Notes under the pieces: generated by a model | Told to the model about the DNA's origin: nothing | The model's input: the letters and a program-made list of their open reading frames with translations, nothing else | Database searches by the model: none | NCBI GenBank assembly: GCA_026008535.1 | Contig: BRKX01000006.1 | Span: forward strand, 35,948,664-36,012,663 | DNA: 64,000 bases | Direction: 5' to 3' | Source: Perilla frutescens | Lineage: Eukaryota > Streptophyta > Magnoliopsida > Lamiales > Lamiaceae | Shown here: positions 54,233-64,000 of the stretch, one piece after another | Layout of the letters: each line of letters opens with the position of its first letter | Position numbering within the stretch: position 1 is the stretch's first letter | Made by a program: the position numbers and the translations under genes

Positions 54233-56260
54233 TGACATGCTATTTATTAACAAATAATACGTTCCGCAAGTGCACGGTGCTATTGGAATACCTATGTGAG
54301 CAAGAGTATCGTATCCCACAAGGACTGTATCAACTGACTCTTACATAAGTACTCAATATCTAGACACAATTAATCATATAAAGCAGAGTAAAAATAAATA
54401 ACATAAAACAAAGCAATAAATATCGAAAATAAACAGATAAACAAATAAATGGAAAAACCTAGGTTTTAAGGATACTAGATTTATTATTTCAATTAATATA
54501 ATCATTGATTCTTGCAACCCGACTTCTTATCTTTAATCTATCAATAGTGGGGGATCACTAGGTTGTTATCAGGTTGCTTTTAAAGGCATAAACCATAATA
54601 TAGATATAACAAGCACATGCTTCACTATGATCAGTTCTTCACACATGTTGTTACTCCCGATCTAGCACACGAAGATCTATTCAACCCTATACAATAATTG
54701 TTCACTTGGTCGGTCCTTCCAAGCACACATAAAATGATTTCTATCTTTCTATCATTAATCCTTCTTTGATCAGTGCTTCAGATTAACGATTATCATGCAT
54801 AAATGGTGATCAAGCATCCATACAAGATATGACACTGGTGTGAATACCAATCCTTGAAGTCTCCCATTCTTTAAACTTGTTGGTTTGCACATTGAATTAT
54901 GACTACCAACCGGTACTCCATATCGAACACACTTGAGCGAACACCCTTGTGAACATTACTACATTAGCAGGGATGACCTCAGTTTTGATCTGCAATGGGT
55001 GTTCCAGAGGGTCCATCCAATCATGCCTCTTCAAGATGTCATCCTGCTTCTTCAAGATTCCAAATATGAGGGATGAATACCCCATAGATAGTTGAGTAGC
55101 AGTGGAATCATCCTGAATCATAATTTGATCAAGGCTGATGTGATCTAAAGATTTAAAAACTAGTTGTTGCCCACATGTTTATACAGAGTACACTACACCT
55201 GTTTGTAGTGTTCACTGAACATTGTTAAGTACATCTAAAGGAACACCAGTTCCTCTTGTGTACGAAAATTATTGGGGTTTTTTGAATTAACTCTCCACAT
55301 GATCTATTTGGTTGCTTTAATTCTGAAGTTACATAAACTGTGTGATCATGTTCATCATCATGTACTTGAACATTGTTATGAACATGCAATATCAGAAAAT
55401 AATAATAAAGCAAGTAAATGGCATGAGGTTAATAACCATGTTCGATCAATTGATCTACGTCAGGGGGACTTCACAAGTCTGTGAGAAACAATTCACTATT
55501 CCGTTGTATGGTTATAAAGGCTATTACATGATGACCTCCCGCCACTCGACCCTTTTCCTACCCACTACAACTTCTTTCAATGAACTGAATTATGAGCTCC
55601 CCTCACAACCTAGAATCCCTCTAGTTCCCACAGAAAATCTCTTCCGAAACTCTTCTAAGTGTGTATGAAACAGATTCAAACATTGACTAGAAAAACAATG
55701 ATTAAAAGATCAACTCTAGTCTAACAATACCGAATACCTAATGCTTCAGATGTGAAGTCTTTTGGATATTCTAAATCAGTTCTATCTGTTCATATATGTG
55801 CCACCTAAACTAGTCTGATTTCCAGGCTATTTATAGATGAAAGATATAGACTTAACAAGGTAATCAGAAGTCCTAATCTGACTTAAATTCAATAAAGAAA
55901 CTTTCCTTAATTAATTCGGACAACCCTAGTTTAGATATCTTCCTTGAATAGAACTCCAACTTTCCTTCTTTGATCTTCATCACGAACAAGGTAGCTTCTA
56001 TTCTGAAACGTTCATCTTGAATCTGCAGCTTCAATTCTTAAATCTAGCATGGCACGTCTTTTTGTAAACTCTCTGGACAACCATTTACATGAACATGATT
56101 AAGTACATGTCTTGATCTTCAATCAGATTGGCAGTGAAATGTTCATTGTAATGTCCAGAACATGTTATTCAAACATGAATAACCAAAACCTTTTGTGTTC
56201 TTTGAGATTGCCATACAGATCATAACAATCTCGAACACTTGAGCGCAGATGGCACTCACA
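54233..56260 (-). repeat. LTR of the minus-strand copia-like element
   Basis: Starts tgtgagtgccatctgcgctc (minus strand, 56260) and ends tagcatgtca (54233). About 2028 bp. A minus-strand TATA (tataaata) lies at 55828-55835. A second copy is not present in the window, so the ends rest on TG/CA, the polypurine tract and the exact truncation of copia gag at 54232. Confidence 0.68.
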
Positions 56261-56273
56261 ATCTCTCCCTTTA
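56261..56273 (-). other. Polypurine tract of the minus-strand element
   Basis: On the minus strand, aaagggagagat directly before the LTR start; compare aaaaagggggaaat before 20799. Confidence 0.65.
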
Positions 56274-56678
56274 TCTTTATATGTTGGCAAATCAGCTCTA
56301 TATTTAAAGAACACAATCCTAAAAATTAAAGTATCATGTACCTTAAAACATACTTGAATGTCCTGGAGAACATCATATGATCCTGCTGTTTTTCATTCTT
56401 TTATCAGCTTGTATCTGCTCTATATTGCATTTTTCTTTTTATGTTCTTTTTCATAATCAGTAGTTTCAATTTTTTAGTAGATTAAGATCATAAAAAGACA
56501 GATAAGAACATCTATTCAAAATATAATATCAATAACTTGATATTACAGAAAATCAGCACAAAAAATATCTTGCAAAAACATGGATGCAAGATAATGAACA
56601 GAACATGAGAAAATTTTTAAAAAATGCACTTTACTCCCCCTGGTTGCCACCAAGAAAGGCAAAGGAGTAAAAAAGAAA

Positions 56679-58926
56679 CTACTTGGATTTTTCAGATGCT
56701 TGCTCATCCTCTTCTTCTTCAGATCCTCCTACATCAGTATCAGCACTCTCTTTTTTTGCCTCTTCTTTTGCAGTCTCTTGCTCCTCTTCTTCTGCATCCT
56801 CTTGCTCCTCTTCTTCTTCATGTTCTGCAGACTTTGTTGCTTCAGCTTCACCTTATTTTGTAGCCGATGGAGATCTCTTCTGAGCAGTAGCTACAACAGT
56901 ACTTGCAAGCTTGTGGAAGTTATGAACATGTTCAGGAACATGTGCTGCTGGGGAAACAAATTCTTCTCCTGATGTAAGTTCAGCTATCAGAGCCTGAATC
57001 TTCATCTTCTTAGAACTATGCTCAGAGATCAGTCGAGCATGAAACTCTAGGCTTCGTTCAAGAAACTTCAGTATAAGATCCTTTGGTGAAGATCTTTAGA
57101 AGATGTATCACCTTCTTTCTATGAGGCAGTGAACCTCTTCAACTGAAGTCTTAAGTGATGATCACCAATTTCAGGAGCAACTTTGATCACTAGAAGCTTT
57201 ATGAGTGGAATGACTCTGTCATTCTTTGTTAAGACATTCTTCTTATATTGCTTTATGATGCTTTCAGAGAAGGATAGCATAGGGATATCATAGGGATCCT
57301 TTCACCACAGTAGACTCTGCGCTGCTTACAAGTTTTCCAAATACAAATTCACCATAGTTGAACTTTTTGCCAGTTCCTAGGTGATACATAAATCTTCCCC
57401 GAGCTTGTGTAGCTGCAGCTCTGTGCTTTGTTGGCATCCAGTTGTGGATCAGAATTCTGAACAAGGCTCCATATTTTTGTGTCAGCTTGGATGAATGAAT
57501 CATCTGAGGATTGGAGGGACACTTTGTGAAGATGTCCTAGGTCAGTTCTCTAGCAACCATCTCCCAGTCATCAACTTCTTCAAACTTCCCTTCAACATGG
57601 CATCCCAAAAACTCATTTATGAGTTCTAATGAGAATTTCAGTATCTCTCCTCTAACAAAGACTTTATGAAAGTCTTCTGATTCCGGATCATCAATCTCCT
57701 TGGTCAAGTTGCAGTAGAATTCTGATACAACTAATAGAACAAACTTGTGCACCCTCTGCATAGTTCCAAGTAGACTTGCATCCTCCAACAATGTATACAT
57801 ACCAGCATCAAGTAGTGTATCTTTATCTACCTTCTTCTCAGAGATCATAGATCTCTGCTTCACTTTCTCCCATAGCTCAACATGCTTTTTAGATCGAAAT
57901 AAAACATGTTTAGATATACCTGGCAAATGAATAATTTGATTGAGATTTTCAGCATCGTGTTCACTTGAATGAGAGTGAACATCTTTAGGTACATCTTTGA
58001 GTTGAGCAGTCTTTTTGGCCTTCTTGGATGGCTCAGCTATTGAAACAACTTTCCTCTTCTTGATTGATGTAGCAGTAGATGGTGGTGTGGCAGATGCTCG
58101 GGTTCTAGTCACTGGTGTTCTCTGAACAATCTGAACAATAGCACTGGAGGTCTTTTTTCTAGGAGTTTTCTTCTTCATAGGTGATCTGGTAAAAAGATCA
58201 TACTGGGCTGAGGCCAGTAGCTTCTCATGTTGTGGAACAGGAGTCTTTTCGGCAGACTCTGAAGTTGAACTCTGAACATCTTTTTTTTAGCATGATTAGC
58301 AACTAAAGGTATCTTGATGACCTTTTTCTTCCCTTTAGCAATAGAAGCAGCTACGACCTTCATCTTCAAACTTGGGGGAATATCATCCTCCCCTGGAACT
58401 TCATCACCTTCTGCAGGAGAAGGTTGATTTGATGGCTTCTTCTTTGACATCGTACTCACAGGTGTTGTTTTCTCTGCAGTACTCTTCTCAGTAGCAATAT
58501 GTTCCTCTGTATGAACATGAACTTCTTCAGGCACAATTTTATCATTAGCAGCAGATCCCTTCTCTTTCTGAAGGGCTTGAGCAGAAGGTGCTATGATGAC
58601 TTTCTTCGATGAAGAGGTAGCAGTCTTCTTTGATTTCTTAACTAGTGATCCCTTTGTTCTTGCCTTCTTTGCAGTAGCTTTCTTGTTAACATTGTAAGAT
58701 TGTGCTGCTTCCTTCAAAAGATCTTGGAGAGTAAGACTCTGAGTCTTTGCTTTGCTTGAAGATTCATCTCGGAGAGCCCTTTGAACAGGCTTTTTGTAAA
58801 AAGATTCTCCACGAACTTGTCTATCAAGCTCATTTTCTTTATAGAACTGGTCCTGAGGCTTGGAATATGTCACTTTTCCATACCTCTTCTGGGTTTTACG
58901 ACCTTCTTTGGACGGATAAGTTTTCT
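56679..58926 (-). pseudogene. Accessory ORF of the minus-strand element (putative plant transposon protein-like)
   Basis: The N-terminal part (58873-58290) is Lys/Ala/Ser-rich and basic, with KKK motifs. One frame shift falls at the A8 run at 58282-58289; the frame then runs in register through 58178-57537 and a TAG at 57537-57539 to about 57290, with another shift there. The conserved domain reads VHKFVLLVVSEFYCNLTKEI, FVRGEILKFSLELINEFLG, LTQKYGALFRILIHNWMPTK and RFMYHLGTGKKFNYGEFVFG. This fits the putative plant transposon protein family and is recognisably related to accessory copies 1-3. The C-terminus is Glu-rich (EEEEQEDAEEEE), stop at 56679-56681. Confidence 0.72.
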
Positions 58927-61900
58927 TGTAATACCCCAGATTTTCAGAATCTATTTAGAAAATTAAAGAAAATAGTTGGAACTTAATTAAAGTAAAAATG
59001 GGTATAAGTCGGAAGTCGTAGTCACATTTAAAAAAAAATTCAAAGTCAAATAGTAAATTTGAAAGAATTATTTAAGTCATTCTTAGTGTCGAAAAGGTCG
59101 ATCCGAGCATGTGAGATTTTGAATATCCATATTTTGAATTCAATTGACCCTCCAACAGGATTTATTTCATTCAAAACGTCAAACCCGATTTTGGCCCATT
59201 ATTCTCGACCCATTTAATTTGAGCTCATTTATTTGAGCCTAGATATTAAGCTCATAATGAGCCATTCCCGTAGACATAGAAGCCCATATATATTGATGAT
59301 ATGTGTGGTGTTTTAAAAAAATGAAATGAAAATAAAGGGGAATTTCAAAACTTGGAGAGCAAGTGTGCTTTGCTCAATTTGTATGGTTCTCAACCAGCCA
59401 CATCACCTCTTTCATCCCATATTTGGCTATAAATAGCACCCCATAGTTGAGAGAAAAATGTACCAACTGAAGCCATCCCTTCTCGTCTCTCTCTCTATCT
59501 CTCGGCAATTGCCCCAACTAGCAGCAGTCATATTCTTCCCTGAATTTGGGCATCCAATCCTTTGCCTAAAATTCTAAAAGTTTATATATAAGTTCTTCTT
59601 CCATAGTAGAACAAATGTTGTTAAGGAGTCATCCCCTTCCTCTGTCCGGAAAGTTGAGAAAAAAGGCCTAGAACAGTCGAGGTGTCATCGGTTTCCGAAC
59701 TGTGTTGCAGTCACTTTGCGACATCATTTCCCGCTGATCCAACAACTATCTGTCAGTGAGGTTTATGTCATTGTAAACTTCACTTGTTAAGGTTTCCAGA
59801 TCATGTCTCGGATCATTAATCGAAGGTTGTTTGGTCCGTCAAAATGATGTCGACACTCGACATATCAATTCTGCCAAAATCTAGTTGTCCTATGGCTACT
59901 ATTTTGAGCCCGTTTTCCTGTCGATTCCTCCATCCTTTTGATGTGATTTTTGGACTGCATAATCTTCTCATATCAAGCTTCCCATCCATATTTTCCAGTC
60001 GATGATCCGATGTCATTTGGTCTTCCGAAATCGAGTCGTAAGTTTTCCAAAAACCAACTCGTTTCCGGCAGATTGTGTTCTATGTTAATAATGTTGATTT
60101 CATGCTCATTTGCAGTTCTTATACATTATAAAAGCTAAATCCATTTGTTTCATTGAAATCTTTGTTTCCTCTAGTATCAAAAATTATATTTTTGAGTGAA
60201 AATCCATTGAGTATCGAGCACGTTTGAGCCTCAAACTTTTTGACGAAAAATCTATTCCGGGAACAGTAAATAGTACTTTTCCGGCCGAATTCAGGTCAGG
60301 ATGATCGGAATTTGCCTTCGACTCCTTCTGATCGATTGTAGATCCCGTCGTGGTGGACGCGTGACCACTAACCATGCCTCGATCAGATTTAAATTGAATT
60401 TTATAAGATTTTTCAAAGTTGGTGTCCTGTTTTGGGCAGTTCTATTTTTCATCAAAATTATTTCAAGTTAATGAAAGAGTATCGAGAGATCTTATCATTG
60501 AGGCATTTTGAGTTAAGACCCGACTTTTTGTGCATTTCTAATTAAGTAAGATAAATAATGCTCCAATGAGATTAAAGGAAATAGTAGATTAATTGCCGGA
60601 AAATATAGTAGTTGTTCTAAGTCGATGATCGACTTTTATAGGAAGAAGTGCTCGTTATCGAGGTGGGTAGTTCTAAACTAAATATATAGTTTGAGCTAGT
60701 AAGCTCTAGAAGCATGATAGGGCAAGGCGAAATATTCAATAAATATTTTATGCTCTAGCTGATTACTCTCTGTACAAGGAAAGGAAAAGAAAGAAAGGAA
60801 GGAAGTTATAACATGATTATGTTAATTGTTATTTGAGCTCTTGATTTGTTTTTTTTTTTTTTTTGAAGAACACCCTAACAGGTGGAGATATATATATCAA
60901 TAACATGGAGATACATCATCGTCTGGGTGGAAGGAGCCCAAAAGTGACTCCCCCACCAAAATACAAGAAATGAAAACCGTAAATGATAAACCTATGATAG
61001 GGACAAAACATGCTCAGTATGGAACTAGAGCTAGAGACTCCAACAGAGGAAAATAACAAAATAAATACAAGACCAAATATAATAAATAAGAGCATAGAAA
61101 TATAAAAGTGTCAGCGCCGGAACCTAAAGTTAGGATAGCCAAGCTGGTCCATCCTAACCAAGAAAGATAGGGGCCTGAGGGCCGTCTGAGCATCAAAAAT
61201 GTGTAGTCCGTCAACCTCATGACCGAGTCTGGCAAGGAAATCAGCAGGGCGATTGCCCTCTTTGTAGATGTGTGTGACTCAAACATGATGGTTTCGGAGT
61301 ATAAGTCATAGTCTGGAGAAGACTTCCCTAAGTTGTCCCGAACCTCGAGCATCAGATGTGATGACTGTGACCACAGCCACTGCGTCGAGCTTGATCCAAA
61401 CATGGAAAGCCGTCTGGGGAAGGAGGAGGAGCCCCTGGAGGAGAGACCGGAGCTCCGTCTCAAAACTGAAACTGGCCTGCAGCGGGAGACAATAGGAGGT
61501 GAGGAGCTCACCACGATGATCTCTAAGGAGCCCGCCCCCGCTGCAGTTTGTTGTGCATGGTCGAATGATCTATCGGAGTTCAGCTTCACCCACGGCTCTG
61601 AAGGGGGCTGCCAAGTAAAGGATGTTATAATTTGATATGATATCTTATAGTTGATTTATATTGGGTGTATACGATCATGATCATAAGTTAAGTTTTGTAT
61701 CGATATTATTGTTGAGAAAGGTTGTTGAGATAAATGATGCATTTTAGGTTGATTATTGTATCCCTTATAGGAGTTAAGGCTATAATGTTAAGGAATGCAA
61801 TCTAGATGTTTCAATCTATGTTATGTTTTATGCTAGCATGATTTAGCATTAAGGCTTTGATATTAAGGTTTGAATGTGAGAATTTAAGGTTGAGGATTAA

Positions 61901-62626
61901 ATATTAAGGATTCAAGGTTAAGGTTTTGTTATTGAATGTTATGATTCAATTTTTGTATTAAGGATATTGTTGAGCTCAAAGAACAGTTTTATTGCATTAT
62001 TATGCTGTGACTATTCGTGTCACTAAAGTTGATCATTTAATACGTAAAGGGAGTCACTGCTGTGTAATTCCTTCGCATACTCAGGAGGATACTTGAGGTA
62101 ATCCCTCTCCTATTCGAAAGCAGGTTTAAGGGTGCAGTAGACATCAGGTTTGAGCCAGGAAAGGCGCCAGGGAAAGAAAGTAAAAGGTTTTGCGGATATG
62201 GAGAGGGCTTTTGCGTTTTGCTCTCCATATACTACCAGTTGTTAATTGGATATTTCTAAGGTTTATTAAAGAGTTTTCTCATAAAACCCGACTAAGTATA
62301 TTAGTGCTCACGCCCTCTTTTTCAAATATTTTCAGGTTGAGATGCTGAGGCCGGTGATGTGCTGCTGGTGGGGTTGCCTGAGTTGTCTGAGTTTCCAAAA
62401 TTATTACTCTATATGGTTACATGATTTTCTTCCGCTATGTTTCTGCTAAGTACTCTGACATCTAGTATTTAGTCTTGATACATGTAACTTGATTCTTGAT
62501 AGTAGCATGTCTTAAATGCTATGATTCCTAAATATTAATTAAATCTTTGAGAAGAGGAAGCATGTGCTCTTTTGATATGCCCGTTTATTCCCTCATTGAA
62601 TTCGAGTTATTTAAATAGTCATACTT
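58927..62626 (+). repeat. Probable partial LTR of another gypsy-like element, interrupted by a LINE tail
   Basis: It starts sharply as tgtaataccccagattttca at 58927, inside the accessory ORF of the preceding element. It contains motifs common in plant gypsy LTRs (tattagtgctcacgccctc near 62300). No second copy is in the window and no right end was found before the next LTR starts at 62627, so it is probably truncated by that insertion. Only short frames are present. Confidence 0.45.
60849..61612 (-). pseudogene. LINE 3' fragment B with poly-A tail
   Basis: On the minus strand an RNase H-like C-terminus (WVKLNSDRSFDHAQQTAAGA from about 61595; DFLARLGHEVDGLHIFDAQT at about 61230) is followed by a 3' UTR and a run of 16 A (T16 on the plus strand at 60849-60864). 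Frame changes at about 61480 and 61290. It is a 5'-truncated LINE copy. No clean target duplication was found. Confidence 0.75.
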
Positions 62627-63837
62627 TGATGAGATCGTGCAAGGCAATAAATAGGATGATTCGGAGTTGCAATTCAAAGGTCCTATGACGCGTTTACGAG
62701 CAAAGAAGATGCAAACTTATTTACAAGCTTCAATAAGGCGTAAATTCGAACTGCAGGAAGAAGAGATGAAGAGCAGCCCGAGATTGGTCAACATGCTATC
62801 CATTGATGAAGAAGAAGGAAGCATGAAGATGTGAGAAGAAGAATCACGTCATTTGGACGTGTGCATGAAGAGTTTACGCGTTTTCATGGGAATCTGAGAG
62901 TTGTTGTTTTTCATGCAAAGGTGGTGGATATTTTGTACACAATATGGATGAAATTAATTCAGCCCATGTCGTGTGTTTAAGTCCAAAAAGTGGTGGGATT
63001 TGAAGGCCTGAGTCCATGGGATTTTATCTAGATTAGTTTAGATTTTATTTCCTTATTCTATGTTATCTTTTCTTACCTTAATTAAGACTTCTAGTTAAGG
63101 TAGGATTCCTTTTGTTGTTCCTTTGTTATTTTCTAATTCCTTTAGTTATTAAGTTAAATATTTTGAACTCCTATAGTATAAATAGGAGATCTATTTGTTA
63201 CTTTAAAGTTAGACAATTGCAAGAATTAAAGAGTTTTCTCCTTTTGTCTCAAGATCCTTTGGTTGATCAAATTTACAAACATTCTATTGTTCTAGCAAAT
63301 CAATAGTCTTATTCAAGTTCTTCAGGGTATAATCGTGTACTTAGGAGAATTGCTATCCATAGAAGTTATATGTGCGCGTTCAGGTTTACAACACGAGTTC
63401 GCCGATCCTAGCCAATCCTTCTACACATTACCGTCGCCCTCTTCACCAATTCCGACGACCACCGCCACCATCACCGCCGTGTCCGCCATTTTCTAGTCTT
63501 CCTCAAGCCATCCTTCGTGTTCTCAATCAAGTCCTTGTTCGTCTCTACATATTCTAGTAAGTTCTATTTCCAATCGAGTCTTTTCTATTCCTATCAAATT
63601 CGTCCCTCTTTTCTTTAGTCTTGGTATTGTGTTTTGCTTTGTTTTGATCATAGTCTAAAGTGTCCTAGGTTTCATATCTAATTCAGCAAATATTCGAGTC
63701 CATTGTGGTATTAGTTGAGTTGTAATTTCGTGCTAATTGTTTGAGTCATATTGATCCCTTACTTATCCGATGTAGTTTTCGATTCTAGCTTCCGCATATT
63801 TGTATTTGTCGTGTCCTATAAGTCCTGAGTCACATCA
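62627..63837 (+). repeat. 5' LTR of a second chromovirus-like element running off the right edge
   Basis: Starts tgatgagatcgtgcaaggca and ends gagtcacatca, like the family LTRs at 41102-42408 (reverse). Pol C-terminal-like coding is visible at the start (SELQFKGPMTRLRAKKMQTY, 62660-62720), with one stop upstream. A TATA box (tataaata) is at 63177-63184. The 1211-bp LTR is diverged from the other copies. Confidence 0.88.
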
Positions 63838-63842
63838 TAAAT

Positions 63843-63856
63843 TGGTATCAAGAGCC
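63843..63856 (+). other. Primer binding site of the right-edge chromovirus
   Basis: tggtatcaagagcc, 5 bp after the LTR end, is the initiator methionine-type site with one inserted A. It shows that 62627-63837 is a 5' LTR rather than a solo LTR. The remaining 63857-64000 is untranslated leader of the element. Confidence 0.85.
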
Positions 63857-64000
63857 ACGTCGGTTCTTATCGTTCGTGGTTCAATACGTCTATTTTTTTC
63901 ATTTATTTGTTTTGAGTCTTTCGAGTTGTAATACCTGAATATTCATTGACAAAAAAAAAAGAGCAGAGAGAACCGATCCCTACAGCACAAAAAAAAAATC

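Larger units (their letters stand above)
54233..58926 (-). mobile_element. 3' portion of a copia-like LTR element with an accessory ORF
   Basis: On the minus strand an accessory ORF (from before 58873 to 56679), a polypurine tract (aagggagagat) and an LTR (56260 to 54233) occur in that order. The layout and the tract match those before the 3' LTR at 20799. The 5' part with gag-pol is not in the window; the sequence is replaced at 58927 by another repeat. Family assignment (SIRE-like) is an inference from layout. Confidence 0.65.

Noticed and set aside
60774..61640. Target-site duplication for LINE fragment B (ggaagttataacatg versus ggatgttataatttg)
   Set aside because: The left copy is separated from the poly-A tail by about 40 bp and the match is imperfect, so it is not a convincing duplication.
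1..64000. tRNA genes at primer-site sequences, rRNA, CRISPR-type arrays
   Set aside because: The primer sites match only 12-18 bases of tRNA 3' ends. No cloverleaf, rRNA core or spaced-repeat array was seen; the tandem repeats found have no unique spacers.

Overview
This window is plant nuclear DNA, almost certainly from a eudicot. It is a graveyard of nested transposable elements around one host gene. The evidence is an intron-containing NINJA-family gene, Ty1/copia and Ty3/gypsy elements of plant-specific types, plant LINE tails and MITEs. The NINJA protein resembles asterid (Lamiales/Solanaceae-like) versions from memory; that placement is weak. No bacterial-type features, CRISPR arrays or rRNA/tRNA genes were seen.

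Left block, 1-31213. One Tat-like Ty3/gypsy element fills this block: partial 5' LTR 1-471, complete 3' LTR 30591-31213, a second RNase H domain, and an antisense accessory ORF before the 3' LTR. A SIRE-like Ty1/copia element (3191-22456) has split its reverse transcriptase. That copia carries two solo LTRs of a third family (3545-4411 and 11283-12453). Another solo LTR (24748-26607) splits the Tat integrase. Target-site duplications fix most of the insertion order.

The most unusual content is inside the copia element. Between pol and the 3' LTR it has about 8 kb instead of a single extra ORF. This holds three diverged tandem copies of one accessory gene (13364-15646, 16051-17893, 18380-20251). 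Each is preceded by its own AT-rich leader with a TATA-like box. They share a VAEF-type motif, a Trp-rich motif (W..E..WS..W) and, in copies 1 and 2, acidic Ser/Asp/Glu stretches near the C-terminus. They look related to the putative plant transposon protein family, and a further relative lies on the minus strand at 56.7-58.9 kb.

Middle block, 31214-44800. A microsatellite and low-information AT-rich DNA are followed by a complete minus-strand chromovirus-like Ty3/gypsy element (33944-42408, TSD gaaac). Its pol frame runs through the polypurine tract into the LTR. Next come motif-repeat DNA (probably non-autonomous DNA transposons) and a fold-back MITE (43447-43838).

Host gene, about 44.8-48.9 kb. 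This is a NINJA-like adaptor of jasmonate signalling with a non-coding leader exon and two coding exons (join 45516-46524, 48298-48785; 498 aa), apparently intact.

Right block, 49000-64000. It contains a dead LINE 3' end split by a 195-bp hAT-like MITE, a truncated SIRE-like copia 5' end (51645-54232), the 3' end of another minus-strand copia-like element with an accessory ORF (54233-58926), a partial LTR-like segment with an antisense LINE tail, and the 5' LTR and primer site of another chromovirus copy (62627-63837) that runs off the right edge.
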